Below are positions 44,865 through 57,806 of a stretch of 64,000 nt of DNA, one piece after another. A program made the translations under genes and the position numbers. The first letter of the stretch is position 1. Each line of letters begins with the position of its first letter. This DNA is from Acanthopleura granulata (Eukaryota; Mollusca; Polyplacophora; Chitonida; Chitonidae), in contig JABBOT010000003.1 in assembly GCA_016165875.1 (NCBI GenBank), forward strand, positions 36,181,860 through 36,245,859, given 5' to 3'. The notes beneath the pieces were generated by a model. That model saw nothing but the letters and a program-made list of their open reading frames with translations, was not told the origin of the DNA and did no database searches.

Positions 44865-45800
44865 GTGAGTATTCTACTATACAGTACGTACGTTTGTTAA
44901 AGGAAGACCACTTTGGTAGGAATAAATGGCGAATGTATGTCTTGGGGATCTTTTGGTAGGAAGCACTGTATAGACACTCATATCAGTTTGCATCGAAGAG
45001 AATTCTCCGTCGCTGACTTTAGTGTGTAAGAGATACAAATGAATGATTATGTCTTCATGCCACATCTGCAGTATTGGACAGTAGAGGTGGAATTTTTTTG
45101 TTAACGTCTATACTCTTTGACACCTTCATATTAACATGACATACCTACAAATCAGTTAATCTCAGGCATGACTTGGAATTGCCTTTCTCTCACATCAGCC
45201 AATCAACGATGATTTTGGATGCCTTGAAGATGATCACTTGCAGCTAATCGCATTCTGGCGAGAAATCCTGTATACGAGACAAAGACAGCTCTCACACGCA
45301 CTTACGAGCCACTGGCGCGTTGATATTCGCTACTAACATGGGACAGCATCTCTGAAAGGTGCCAGTAAAAAGTTCATAATCCTGACTTCAAAATACCTTG
45401 AGAATTGCACGTAGAATAAAAATGAACTATATATCGCCTAAAGGCCTTTCTGAAGGGATTCTTATTCTAATTCAGCGTCCTTGCTGCTTTGGTCCCGGTT
45501 CCACCTCATAAAGTTTTTCAGGTACCTATCGAAGGTCGGTGGTTTACTCTGGTCACTCCGGAGTAAAACCCTGCTGCTGCAGTGTAAGTGATGCATTCCC
45601 GGATGCAGTGGTAGACGCCAGGCAAATATAGAAGTAAATGTATTTCTTCATCCAATTTTTTCCAGAGGTTATCAGGAGAGCCTATGGTTTATTTCTACTG
45701 AGTTTAGTGCATAGGGTGTTTTCATGTTCTGCATCAAGGACTTAAGGAATTAACTCTGTAACTACCTTATGTGAACTGCCCACGTTGTTTTATTATCTAG

Positions 45801-46088
45801 ATATCCCAAACATCAGCTGTCAGCAAAGAAAAGTGACAGTGTTTCAGGGTCAGCGGTTGAAAATCGTGTGTAACGTCACAGCCAATCCAGCAGCACGGGT
45901 TGCCTGGGTTACGAATGAGCGAGAGATGAACCGCACTTTTACAACCACGGGAGATTCTGCTCGGCGTGACGTCACCGTATCGTCATCCGAGATTGAAATC
46001 ACCAAGGAGATGTCTTCCGGGCTATATCAAATTGAGGCAACCAACAGAGCAGGGTCCTCTAGGACGAATGTTGAAATCACCGTCATAG
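45801..46088 (+). pseudogene. Copy D Ig4 exon
   Basis: 288 bp, open; KIVCNVTANPAARVAWVTNE and SSGLYQIEATNRAGSS. Intact in isolation. Confidence 0.85.
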
Positions 46089-46861
46089 GTAATTTATTTT
46101 TGTAGTTCTACGACACAGCATTCTCAAATGTAAAAAAGAAAAGCATCATTGGATTTTGACGTACATTCGAACAAAAACTGTGATGTAATTTCATTTGTTC
46201 TAGTACAACACCGAGCTCAAGAATTGCTGTCTGATGTGACTGTGGTCTTGTTTGTGGATGGAGGAAGTCGAGAGCAGTCACTGGAATGAACCACCGACCT
46301 ACGGCAGATACCAGACCAAACCTTCTGAATTAAAAGTACAGACCACATTTAAACGAGGTCATTTTAAATAAGGTCTTTTCATGCTAATTCCAAATATGGT
46401 CTTCCTTATGCTGTGACATTTGTTTCCATTGCTCACTTCGGACATAAACACTGATGTGCTACTGTCAACTTTTAGAGCATTCTGAACAGCCTCGTCCGAG
46501 GCACAGTGACGTCACAGATTCTTTTTAATTGATAAACATCCTCTGAAATAAAATATTTAAAGCATGTTTAACAGCAAACAGTGCTTCTGTCTGTTCAATA
46601 TGGTACAAACGTTCCTCCGTAGCACGGAACTATTTTTTTCTCGTTTTAACCACTAGGAAAAATGTCAACAAATAATGAGAACTATATTAGGAATGACCTT
46701 TAGATCATGCGTACTTTGCTTAAATGTGGTCTGTTCTTTCAACCTGTAGCTGAAATAACGACAGCTGGATTCGGACACGCGACTTTAAGAGCCTGATGGT
46801 CTCATGGAGACAGTGCCAAAGCAATAGGAGTATATACTTCACCATCATTTGTCCATTTCAG

Positions 46862-47149
46862 ATAGAGAACAAATCCCAAAGAATCTAAAGGCATTATCTT
46901 GCACTAACAACCAGGCCATCCTCATCTAGGCGTCTGGCATGAACGACTCAGTGGTGGAAGACTACGAGCTGGAGTACAAAGGAACCGAAGAAGGTTGGAA
47001 GAAAAAACTCGTCAGAAATCCAGGAAGGGTAAAACTTGTAGAGACTACACTGAACGACCTGCAGTCTGGAGTGTTGTACCAGTTTAGGCTTCGGCCTAAC
47101 TCGGACATTGCCTTGTCGGAATATGCCGAGACTGACTGCACAGTCGAAG
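46862..47149 (+). pseudogene. Copy D FN3 exon with premature stop
   Basis: 288 bp as in receptor A. Reads NNQAILI-stop-ASG where receptor A has NNQATLVWASG; the rest (VRNPGRVKLVETTLNDLQSG) is open and well conserved. Confidence 0.88.
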
Positions 47150-47316
47150 GTGAGTTGGATTTAGTTCAAGCTTCAGTTGTTCAAGTCACTTATACATACT
47201 AGTGCGTTCTTCTGTAAGAGCAAACCAGGGCTTTTTAGCACAGATTGCTTCTCGATCTTTTATGGTTGACATTAGTATAATTAAGTTTGGTCAATATTTT
47301 TCACCGTCTCACCCAG

Positions 47317-47448
47317 ATGCAGAACTTGGTAAAGGCGCTATGTTTGGTGTGGGGTTTGCAGTTGGATTCGCCGTTCTTGCCATCTGCATTGTTGCCGTGG
47401 CCTGTTTCCTCCGACGAAGAGCTAAAAAAAAGCTAGGTCTCAATTAAG
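47317..47448 (+). pseudogene. Copy D transmembrane exon ending in stop
   Basis: MFGVGFAVGFAVLAICIVAV helix, then FLRRRAKKKLGLN-TAA; one base later donor GTAAGG. No Asp in the helix, unlike receptor A. Confidence 0.85.
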
Positions 47449-47533
47449 GTAAGGATTTCCTTATGATGTGTGCTATTATAGCATTTACTGACTTCAATCA
47501 GCGTATAAATAAATAATTTCCCTATGACAATGT

Positions 47534-47770
47534 GCGGAGAAAATACACTTGGACGGAATTTATTCATTGTTTTTCTTAATGAGTTTAGGTGTGAAAAGTT
47601 GAGAATGTTTTATGTTAAAATTTGGATGTGCAATTGGAATTTCACTTTCATGCTTTGGCTTTCAGATCATCGTGCCGGAGATAAGCAGAATACAGTGTGA
47701 TCATGGGTGTAGGAGTTTTCAACAGCTATGTATAGTAACCATGTTTGTCCTAACTCCTTAAAAAGTGTGC
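47534..47770. repeat. Segmental duplication, copy 1, with Cyt1 relic
   Basis: Duplicated at 48,390-48,645. Holds acceptor CAG and a degraded Cyt1 exon at 47,666 (DHRAGDKQNTV then stop; receptor family DHRRENQQAT). Confidence 0.7.
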
Positions 47771-48389
47771 GTAGCAAAATGCAAGTTGTAAAATATTAAA
47801 ATTGTAACGGTGGGCTTCATCGTCTATATTTGGAACATGTCAATGGTCAAAACATCTTGCACAGATCTTAAACTAAATTTTTATGCCATCGGCAAAATTA
47901 TGTCGTGAATATTGTTGTAACGATGTCCGTCCGTCTGAACGTCGTTTTGCACGTTCGTATGAACGACCTTCATCTCATCAAATCAAACCTCTTCAAATAA
48001 AGATTTCATATTTGTTATACATTGTATATACAATTGAAGTAGCTTTCGATTTAAACAGGGTTTTCGATTTCGATCAAACTTCTTGTTTCTGTGGCAATCG
48101 GAATAAGCAAGTTTCAACTAGGTGAAACCAATGAAATTGAAGGTATTTAATTTTGTGTGGTGTGCAGGATGGTATTTAGACGAACTTGATTCCAATTTAA
48201 AATGCCCTTGTTTCCATTACATGTAAGGTTTCCATGTTTTCCATATGTTATTGGTGTGATGGCAATATCGGATAATATCACGGTCACAGTAGTTGTTTTT
48301 TACATTAGTTTTTGCGGTGACAACCTCTGGCGTTGATCGGATGGAGGACTCGGCATAAAGCTAGAAAGAAATCTTTTGCATTGCCTGTC

Positions 48390-48645
48390 CGCAGAAAATA
48401 CATTTGGACGGAATTTGTTCATTGTTTTTCATAATAAGTTTAGGTGTGAAAAGTTGAGAATGTTTTATGGTAAATTTTGGGTGTGCAATTGAAATTTCAT
48501 TTTTCTGCTTTGGCTTTCACGTCATCGTACCGGCGGAAATGCAATGTGAATCATAGGATAGAATACAATGTGATCATGGGGTAGGAGTTATTAACAGCTA
48601 TTTATAGTGACCATGTTTTTCCTAAGTCCTTAAAAAAAGTGTGTG
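48390..48645. repeat. Segmental duplication, copy 2
   Basis: Same segment as 47,534-47,770; here the exon acceptor reads CAC instead of CAG and an insertion disrupts the exon. Confidence 0.7.
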
Positions 48646-49158
48646 TTGTACGGCGCAAGACAGAAGAAGCCTTCCATATTGTCTGTCTCGACTTACAATG
48701 AGTGACGTCGTGCAACAAAGCAAGGGATGCTTAATCACAGATCACAGCGTAAAAGTTCGCACACACTATATCAGTGCAGATAGTATGAAAAATATTTTGT
48801 TTTAAGATCGCCAATTTAATTTACCAGGGGAAGGTACTTTTCAAATGGGGCTATGCAGATTTGAACACCACCAACAATGCAGACAGATCAGCCGACTGTA
48901 GTACATAACAGTTGCTCGCTTATATCCCAAACAAAACCATCACTGCTTTTCTTGTCTATTGTCTTTTGATTGTATATCTGTTCTGATAAATCATTACGTT
49001 AATACATTTATATGATTTATGATATTTCCTGATACCATGGAATGAGTAAAACTTCACTGTTATCTTCTTTGAGTTGATCAGATGTTGTGTATATCAGAAA
49101 CAGTGTCACATGTTTGTCTATGTGGCTTCACTAAATGTTTCGGTTTGCTTTTCAACAG

Positions 49159-49223
49159 GTCTACGTAGCCAGCCTGTCAGCAGTGGCGTAACATCATCCA
49201 GACCTCCACAAAACAGTGCTTAG
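49159..49223 (+). pseudogene. Copy D terminal tail exon relic
   Basis: Acceptor AACAG, then GLRSQPVSSGVTSSRPPQNS and TAG. Aligns loosely with receptor A Cyt4 but lacks HYEVL and YENATAL. Confidence 0.5.
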
Positions 49224-49379
49224 CAGAATATCTCGACATTGCTTCTGGAGAAATGAAGTGCTATAGTGTTATCTGCATTCTAAAGCACATTTTAGTCATG
49301 TTACCTGCCCATGTAAAGACACAGTGCACTAGTTAGGCCTATTACCAGCCATCAGGAAAAGACGAGAATTGTGTTGCAG

Positions 49380-49645
49380 TCGCCGTGTACTGCTTGTCAT
49401 CTGCTCTTGTGCCGACACCGTTTATCGCTTGTTACCTGCTCTCATGCAGGCACTGTGTACTGTTTGTTATCTGCTCCTGTGCAGACAATGTGCATTGCTT
49501 GTTATCTGCTCTTGTGCAGACACTGTGTACTGCTTGTTATCTCCTCTTGTGCAGACACTGTGTACTGTTTGTTATCTGCTCTTGTGCAGACACTGTGTAC
49601 TGTTTGTTATCTCCTCTTGTGCAGACACCGTATTCAGCTTGTTAC
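49380..49645. repeat. 35-bp minisatellite, ~7.5 copies
   Basis: Units of 'CACTGTGTACTGCTTGTTAT' plus 'CTGCTCTTGTGCAGA'. As 35 is not divisible by three, the same peptide pattern appears in all three frames, giving three overlapping spurious ORFs. Confidence 0.93.
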
Positions 49646-49984
49646 TGTTTTAAAATATGTGATATTGTGTCATTGTGGAGTTCGTCATTTTTTCTACTAC
49701 ATCATGCTTCTGTTCTGTTTCATTTTTATAGGAACTTTGTGTCGTGAAATTAAATTTTATATGTATGCATATTTTAACACATTTAGTCAGTGTGCCTAAT
49801 GCGAAGATCAAATACCACGGGCTGTGGACAACTTGTGAAACGAGCATGTTGGTTTTAGTGCTCTTCCATGGGTTTCATCGAGATTTGTGCAACATATGTC
49901 CTAGGTCCTACTAGCAGAACACGCAATGAACGATGCCATTCTTTTGAAACGACTATATACCTTTTCGCTATTTATCTTAAATAT

Positions 49985-50130
49985 AAAGGCATATTACGGC
50001 GTTCTCAAAAACTTTCACTTAAACGACAGCTCCCAGCATTGAGGATATCGGGCGGAACTGGCAGCGACCGCATTAGTGACATTCTCCTGGTTCACTGTGC
50101 CCCCATAGCACGCTAATCACTTCGGCCACG
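49985..50130 (-). mobile_element. SINE (family 1), diverged
   Basis: Reverse: 'TTACGGCGTTCTCAAAAACT' tail and 'GCAGCGACCGCATTAGTGAC' head region. Confidence 0.75.
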
Positions 50131-52771
50131 AATGCCACCTACCTTAAAGTATACGTAATTTTATATAGTGTTACTACACATGGAGGCTTACTCCTAATGT
50201 ACATACATACATAAATTAGTTCATATGGCGACTTCATTTCTTGGAATGACTTGCGCAAAGGCATGTGTTTCGTGGATTCAGGCTCTTCTAACCAATAATG
50301 TTCAGTCCGTAGAGAACCGTAATTACCACAATGCTGTTTCATTGTTTGGTGCTTAGCGTTGTGTTCAATAATCTCGCATTCATTGGTAAAGCGGCCCTTT
50401 TTTATGTGTGGAGAAAATCGGAGCCCTCGGAGTAAACCAGCGCACTTTGTCAGGTACCTGACTAGCCTCCTGACTTATAGCCTCAGTCGACAAAACGAGA
50501 AATGTATTAGCACAAGCGGCTTTATTGGTCGAGGCCTTGGTATTGGCTGAGTTAGTTTGCGTCTTTAATGGACAGAGGTCTATTGGCATCAGCGAGGAGT
50601 ACAATATTTGACCGAATGAACCATCCACAGAAAGGGAGACAATCATCTACGGCTATCTCTCCAAACCTAAACTCCCCAAACAGCAACATTTAAAGTTAAA
50701 TGTAGATGAACTGAATATTATTCAAGCCGTTCACGTGATATAAGCTTTTTTGTTTTTGTTTTTTTGGCCTATACATTTGGCCTATTGCAATACATGCAGT
50801 GGTACTATTAAACGGATATGTTTCACCGACTATTAATGCTTCAAACATGCTTACAAGATGTAAAAAGCTGGTGTCTATGCATTCGGATCCAAAGGCGGAA
50901 AAGCGAATAAATGAGCATGAAATCAAACACACCATTTGTATCGGCTGAAGAAATTCTCCACCACCAGAAATCTGAGGCAGACAACTGTCTCTGGAAGACT
51001 CCCATAGTTGACTCCACTTATCCAGTCTCTCGTTGAATTTTTTCCACGCGGAAAATGTCGTGTCAACACGGTCTCCGGTAACCATTGTTAGGTGGTATTG
51101 GACGGAGGACGGCTGACATCGTGTATCTATTCGTGTATTCTTGCTAGCCTTTCGGCTCACGAACACCAGCAACAGGACATGGTGGTTTTCTATAGCGTTC
51201 CCATTTGACCCCCAAGTGGCATAATCACTGCAGCTGCGCCAGATTTTTGGGATTTTTATCTTTCACTGTGAAATTCTTATACCAAGGCTGTTTAAACGTC
51301 TGTCACGGCTTAGATCACTGCATGATATTTCATATTTTTATAGTGTAACACTGTTGGGTGAACATGACATAATCAACCTTCTGAACATTCTAAATTGTCC
51401 CGCCAAGTATGTAGAAATTAAGGGATTATAACTTTCCACAATTGACTGAACAGGACTTCTACATAGTTTCTACTTAATCAATGTATTGATCACAATTAAG
51501 ATTTCCCTTGAATAAGAACTGACAGAAAGGAGCTCAGTCATTAAATAATTTAAAATGTAACTGTTTTACTATGTTTACAAGTGGACTGGGTTATACAAAT
51601 GTTTTTGGGAGTTTTAATTGGTTTGTAAGATAAAAACCATGGAGTCTTTTTTAAATATACGAATAAATATAACATGGAAAACGTATGATCTTCGTAGAAT
51701 CTAAACTTTGATCAAGTACCTTAATTACAAGGGGTGCTTGTTCAAAATTGTAGTCTGGTCACAAAAAGATTAAAGGGAATAAGAATTATTAAAAGAAGAG
51801 AGCAACAGACGACACAATGTAACATTGTATTCCAAATACTTCCACTTAATTTATTTTCACATATTATTTTAATTAAATACAGTGAAATGTTAAAACTCCA
51901 CACCAGACAATCACTGAGGTTTGGCCAGGTCTGAACAAAACTGTTGTCAATTTTACTCAAGTGAGATCTGTCTGCCAGAAGAAGGCAAATCAGACATTTG
52001 ATTCCCACTTTTATGCCCTAACTTAAAACATCATACAGAACCAAATTACATGTACTTGGGTCACATGAGAATAACATAACACACATAATTTTAACTTCAA
52101 ATAAAATTTTTAAATGTGAAATACTTGGGGGAGAACAATGCCGGTGCAAACTCGGTGAGTTACCCGTGATAACAAAAATGATTATAGGGTAAATGATTTA
52201 AAATTTCACCCATGATTAGGTAGCTCATTTAGTCCGATTCTCAGGGTTCAAGATGGATATCATCCTACCTTCCTAACAAACCTCCAAAACCTATGATAAG
52301 CAGTAATAGTAATGTTTTATGGCATTTATTTGTCTCTCGGCTAACGCGATCATGTATGTACGTGTATACACCTCAACCTTATTCGTATTTGACATGTCAA
52401 TGATTTAGAACTGAATTATGTATTCTCATTTAGCGGACGGTATATGGTATGTTCAGAAAACAGTCTCATTCTGGTTGATCCTTTTCCCACGAGGGATGGA
52501 GGACAATGACCAGGATGTACGAGGCACATCTGAACGTAGAGGCCAATCAGTGAGCTTAGTTACACAACTGAACAAAATTATCTTTCCCATTTCTGTCTTT
52601 CTTCAGTTTTTAATAAATTAAAGCAGGAAAATGTTGATTAAAAGGCCTCATATTGGAGCGATATCGACAGAAGATAATGTTATATTTCGTCAAGTCGCTA
52701 CATTTTCATATGGTACCATAAACATTTAATCATTGCTTCATTAACGTAATATTTAAAACTCTCTTGCTTAC
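50131..52771. other. Intergenic, no supported gene
   Basis: Contains a 158-codon minus-strand open frame (50,696-51,172) with no recognisable domain and a TTG first codon; not supported as a gene. Confidence 0.4.
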
Positions 52772-53105
52772 TAATGACATTCAGTTGGAGATGAGCTGAT
52801 ACACGTTCACTGCCTCCATCACTAAGTCTCTGAGCCTCAAATCTGATGACGTCACCATCCTGATATCGACCAACCCTCACTGTATACCGCTGTGTGGTCA
52901 GGTTCCCGACATTGGGCCCTCGCTGCGCGCTCACTACTGACAATTGTGCTTCTAATATAGGAATGTTGTTGTACCAGGAGAGATTGACATCAGGCTTTGA
53001 CTCACCGCTGGCACATGTAAATGTAACTGCGCTGTTTTCTGTGACGGTGACTGTGTTTCCCTGATTGTGCGGAATCTACTCGGAACTAAATGCTGTCTGG
53101 CCCAT
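52772..53105 (-). pseudogene. Copy C fourth Ig exon, TAG and frameshift
   Basis: NTVTVTENSAVTFTCASGES, VNLSWYNN and VRVGRYQDGDVIRFEAQRLS form an Ig domain, preceded by an in-frame TAG. Length 334 instead of a multiple of three. Donor GTAAGC is good. Confidence 0.65.
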
Positions 53106-55780
53106 CTGCAATCAACACACAGTTTAGTGAAAATACTAATGTACATGTAATGACAATAGTTGAGAATTGGAAAACGATGATAATAATAAGCGATGTGTGT
53201 TGACACTAAAATTTGCCGGTATTTTGGGCTACATGATATTTTTCTGAAAAGAAAGAAAACCGAAAAAGGCACAATATTACATGTTGTCTTTTGTCAATAA
53301 TGTAAACATGCAACATCAACACTACACTATTTGACTTTATAAAATATTTATAACTTATACCTGCATAAAATATTGCAAAATATTGTCACAAAGTACGGGC
53401 ATTTTATGTAATATATGTAATAATAAACGGCTTCTAAAATCCACTATTCATTGATAACAGATAGCAAAATGTCGCAATAGAGAAACATTATTTTATCATC
53501 ATGTGATGCGTCTCCGTTGATCGCCTCGGGGAATTTAAAACTCACATCGTATCGTGCGAACTAAATTTTATGTGTGTTTGCTTCTCATGGTTACAGTTCT
53601 CATTGAAAGACCCCAGTGTTATGGGGAATTGGTATTATTAATCACCTTGATATTTTCAAATATTACGATCTAAGAAATGCTCCTGTGACGTTTGTCATGG
53701 TAATGAGTGAAGTGCTATAATACATCGGATAAATCTGTTACGCTGCTGTAACACTCAATGCAAATGCAATGTACATGGAATTGAAATAAGTTGTCGATAA
53801 ATAACTAATGAAATACAAAAAGTTTGGCAAAGTATCTAGATTTTCTTTCCTCACAGAATTTGTAAATGTAAAATGTTTCGATAATTTTACTAAATGTAGG
53901 CCTACTCACAGCACTAACAATGGCTTGCTCCCTTTGGCTGAAATAGAGCACATGTTAAAGCTGTATCACGCCACAGGTTCCTTTAGCCATGATCCATTGG
54001 AGTAGGAATTACAATAACACAGATGTGACGTTCAGTAATGGCAAATGAAATACTTTACGTGTACATTTAGAAACACACACCACCTTTAAATGACGTCATG
54101 GTATACGTGTATGGATGAAGTAAGGTAAGACTAACATAACACACATAGAGTTCCTGTATATTCTGAGAATCTGAGTGTACAGACTGACCGCATGGTCTGA
54201 TACATGTAGAGACACTATCAGTGACGTCATGAGCAGGACGTCACACATATGACAGAACAACACAAACGTCAGCAGCATGAAACAAGCTATTTCCTAATAT
54301 ATTCGTAATGCTTTTATGCAGTGAATAAAATGCAAATATAAACTAAAATTATACGAAGCCAAAAAGAATCTGTGAATCACTCTGCTTCGGTCTGTTCAAT
54401 GTGGCCCGGAAGGTCCATCATTGTACAGATAGTGCATGTTGTGGGATTGTGTATGAGGAATAAACCAGATAGCCAGAGAGTTTCGACTGCGCAAGACCGG
54501 AATTCCTTCGCTGGTGGATAAACAGCTCTTCGTGGCTATATGCAAAAAGCATTGGAATCGTAGGCAGTCACACACATTTCAGCCCATTTCGTGCATTTTA
54601 TGAGTCTGTTGGACATTTGAACTATATACATGCTCTGTGACTGTTTCGAGAGGAAAATCCTGCGAAAAATACTAAAAAAAAATAGAACCGAACTCTATAA
54701 TGGACTGTAGCCGAAGTCTGTAACGTTAAAAGAATGGCACCAATGACCATATGCTTTTGTTTATCTATCGTATGACGTGTTCTCCTTAAGCGCAGTTATG
54801 CGCAACTCGAAACCACTATCTGGCTTATTGTCAGTGATGCTGAACGAGTGCGTAGCACTGTCGAGAGCTCGCAATTCCTGATATACAATCCAAAGGCGTG
54901 CACTATATGTTTTATTGTACCGATAGATAATGGAAGAAAAAGAAAAGATATGACCTGCTCTCCCAAGCCCTAAATTCCTGGATTTTCTACGCCGTCGCTG
55001 GCAGAGAAAACCATCGTCCGACTGTTTACTTTATAAACAATTAGAGAGCGGACAAAGGAAAACAACTGTTTAAAATGAAATAACGAGGTTGTTGGCTATT
55101 AGCGCGTGATAGTTGGACATTGCCTCGTGACCGTTGTACATCATTGTTTGCGGAATATCATGTGACCGTCTACTGACCAACGGAAATCAAGAATCATATT
55201 TGAAATGCATCGAAGGATTTTTCCGACTTAAATGTAGTCTTTTCATTTAAGGTAAACGACAGTTGGATTTCAGTATGCATCAAAAAGCTTTGCACATGGA
55301 TTTGGTGTAACTACCCTTCATTCGCCTGACACATCAGGTATCGACTTCCTACAAACCAGAATACAGCTGACGTCATTGCCTTTAAAAGTCTTTGAAGTTG
55401 CAAATATTTTCACGGCGTTTTATCCGAAGATGAAAATAAAAATACACTGCCAACCAGCATAATCAGTATGGTCCCCAAAGCTCCTAGAGGAATTCAAGTA
55501 AATGTAGGTTGGATTTAATTGACCCATCGACAGAAGAGAATTAACCGCACCCACAGGCCAATGATTTACATCCACACAAAACAAGGGAGCTAACTTTCGT
55601 TCGGGCCGACTCTTGATTCAATTTGCTGTTAACCACGTAGATTTCTTACTAGCCTAAAGGGGTTATATCTTAAATATGTCAGATTATCGAGCCCGTCACA
55701 TGAAAATGTCACTCATGTTTCTGTCATCTCACCGATGCCACTGACATACAGGATTTGAAAAAGGTCTCTTTTCTGAATGT
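53106..55780. other. Empty interval within copy C
   Basis: No exon, SINE or strong repeat recognised. Confidence 0.45.
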
Positions 55781-55933
55781 GCTGTAGTATATATTGTCAA
55801 AACAGATGATATCTATTCACAGCATACAATCTAGCCACTTAGGCGATGTTGTCTGAGTGTGCTATAGTATATATTGTCAAAACAGATGGTATTTATTCAC
55901 AGCATACAGTCTAGCCACTTAGGCGATGTTGTC
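55781..55933. repeat. 80-bp tandem duplication
   Basis: Two adjacent copies starting 'GCT-TAGTATATATTGTCAA' at 55,781 and 55,861, a few substitutions apart. Confidence 0.9.
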
Positions 55934-56291
55934 ATTTCCACCCAGTTTCCAGTTATATATTTTTTTTCAAACTTTGTTTGTTTGTCTGTTACAAAGTTTC
56001 AACTAGTTTCTGACTGTGCCAGTGAACGATTAGTTCAAAATTATTACAAATAATCTTTTTCAGGCCTGTAACAAAGACTTTTCATTGTTTCCAGACAGCT
56101 AATGTTAACCCATGTCTCCCCAGCACGAATGCTTCAGAACATGGCGATCGTTGCTGCTGACGCATAAATTTTACTCACTACAGGTCTAAGTACACACAAG
56201 CGTCTACAGGCAAAGAAACCAGATATATTCGCAAATGTCATTAACCAATTTATAGCGTTATCAATTGCTTTTATTTTTTTCCAAAACTTAC

Positions 56292-56558
56292 ATGTGACAT
56301 TGATTGTTCTGCCCTTCTGTCCCGTCCATCCTGTCAACACGCCACCTTGAATCCCCTTACACACACACGTCTTCTGGTTCAGGGACGGAGTGACAGCTAT
56401 ACTGATACTAATCTGCTGACTTCCGTCGTTACCAGGGACGGTGTTTATCTGACCACACCATGATGGCCAGGTGAGCGCTTGTTGGGGATTCCCCATTCCC
56501 ACTAGCCAGATCAAGGTCAGTGTTTCTCCAGATTCTAAGGCCTTGTTGTTGACTTAAC
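56292..56558 (-). pseudogene. Copy C third Ig exon, stop at first codon
   Basis: 267 bp, phase 1-1, good donor GTAAGT. NNKALESGETLTLIWLVGMG, ALTWPSWCGQ and KTCVCKGIQGG. First full codon is TAA (56,554-56,556). Where a B-strand Cys is expected there is Trp (LIW). Confidence 0.65.
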
Positions 56559-57273
56559 CTGACAGGAGGACACCACTCTGTGGTGGATCTGACAATATCA
56601 TAAATACACTTTCGTTTATTGAAGCTTTTCCAAACAAAACACAAGTAACACCTTTGTGATATAACCATCTATTAGTGCGACTGAGAACGTGTATATTCCA
56701 CAGACACGGTTAAACTATCGAAGCTCCTGATATCAATTTATTGAAGAGCTAGAGTTGTAGTCTTTTTCTGTCGAGTGCTTGAGCGCTGTAGTATCATACA
56801 ACGACAAGGTATACGGTGGTTAGTGCAATCTTCGAATAAAAAGGGAGACCCGAGCATGAGCCCAAACAGGGTGAAAACTTCCCATTTTTCACGACAAGAA
56901 ATGGATTGTCCCTTGCCGCCGCAATCCCGGTCTAGTATGTCCGCTTGAGGCGACATTCCCTGTGCCTTCGACATGATGTTCACTTGAGAGAGCACTTTAA
57001 TGTGCTGGGGGAAGAAGACACCACCACAAGTTAACTTGGCCTAAAAATGGTGATTTGAGGTAACCCAAAGAAAGTCAACAAATCAGACAAAGGATATCAC
57101 TTTTTTGGCAATTATTCACTTTACTCTTAACTTGTAAATTCTGTTATAATCTGATTTTAATGTTCAAAAATGTTTAATTAAAACACTTATTTATAACTTA
57201 TTATTTTGCAATGGAGTGGACATACCCTGTCTATATTTGACGCTAGGGTATCACTGCACAGCTACCTACTTAC

Positions 57274-57588
57274 ACTGTACACTGAGTGTGTAGAGTTGTG
57301 AGCGTACAGGAGGATCCGTCACACTGTTGGAGGCGTTACAGTACAGCTCAGCTCCGTTCTCCTCGGCACTAGCTGTAAACGTCAGTGTCTGGGTTGTAAT
57401 CTTTACAGAGCTGGCGTCCTGGTTACAGTCAGCCAGCGGGTCTAGCTCCCGGACATTACCGGAACTCCGTATGTACCCTCTTATACAGGCCGGGGGCTTA
57501 CTGGCCGAGGTCACCCAGGTAAATGTGCTGGGGTCACCGTCCAACACTGCATCTGGAGGGTTCCTCAAGGCCACGCGGGTTACCATCA
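57274..57588 (-). pseudogene. Copy C Ig3 exon, Cys to Trp
   Basis: 315 bp, open, phase 1-1. TFTWVTSASKPPACIRGYIR: the B-strand Cys (FTCVTSAS in receptor A) is Trp. AELYCNASNSVTDPP conserved. Confidence 0.8.
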
Positions 57589-57806
57589 CTAAAATGGAGC
57601 AAAACGAAAGTAGTAAAGAAGCTTCGAAAGCAATGCCAGACTTCTAATTACAAACTTACACGTGCGCGAAGAAAATCTTACTAGGCCTCTATTTGCCTAT
57701 ACATAATAAATACAGGTTAGTCAAATATTTTACTACCTCACCTCTGACGATATGCTTTATATGACGCATGTTCGTATTTGTAATTGTACATGCACAATGT
57801 GCCTGC

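Larger units (their letters stand above)
44553..49223 (+). pseudogene. IgSF receptor copy D: inverted, disabled paralogue
   Basis: Plus-strand copy of receptor A: Ig3 (44553-44864), Ig4 (45801-46088), FN3 (46862-47149), TM (47317-47448), Cyt1 relic (47666-47706) and a possible terminal tail exon (49159-49223). The first four exons keep splice sites, phase and nearly exact lengths. Defects: the FN3 core Trp codon is TAG (46,927-46,929); the last full codon of the TM exon, Lys in receptor A, is TAA (47,445-47,447) just before a good donor; the tail exons are decayed and lack the tyrosines; no signal or V exon is found upstream. Unless the TAG is read through or skipped by splicing, no full product can be made. 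Confidence 0.85.

Noticed and set aside
49369..49799. Three overlapping plus-strand frames rich in Cys/Leu
   Set aside because: All are readings of one 35-bp minisatellite; the unit length is not a multiple of three, so each frame shows the same peptide pattern.
50696..51172. 158-codon minus-strand open frame, the longest single frame in the window
   Set aside because: First codon is TTG, no domain, signal peptide or family motif, no paralogue nearby; likely a chance frame.
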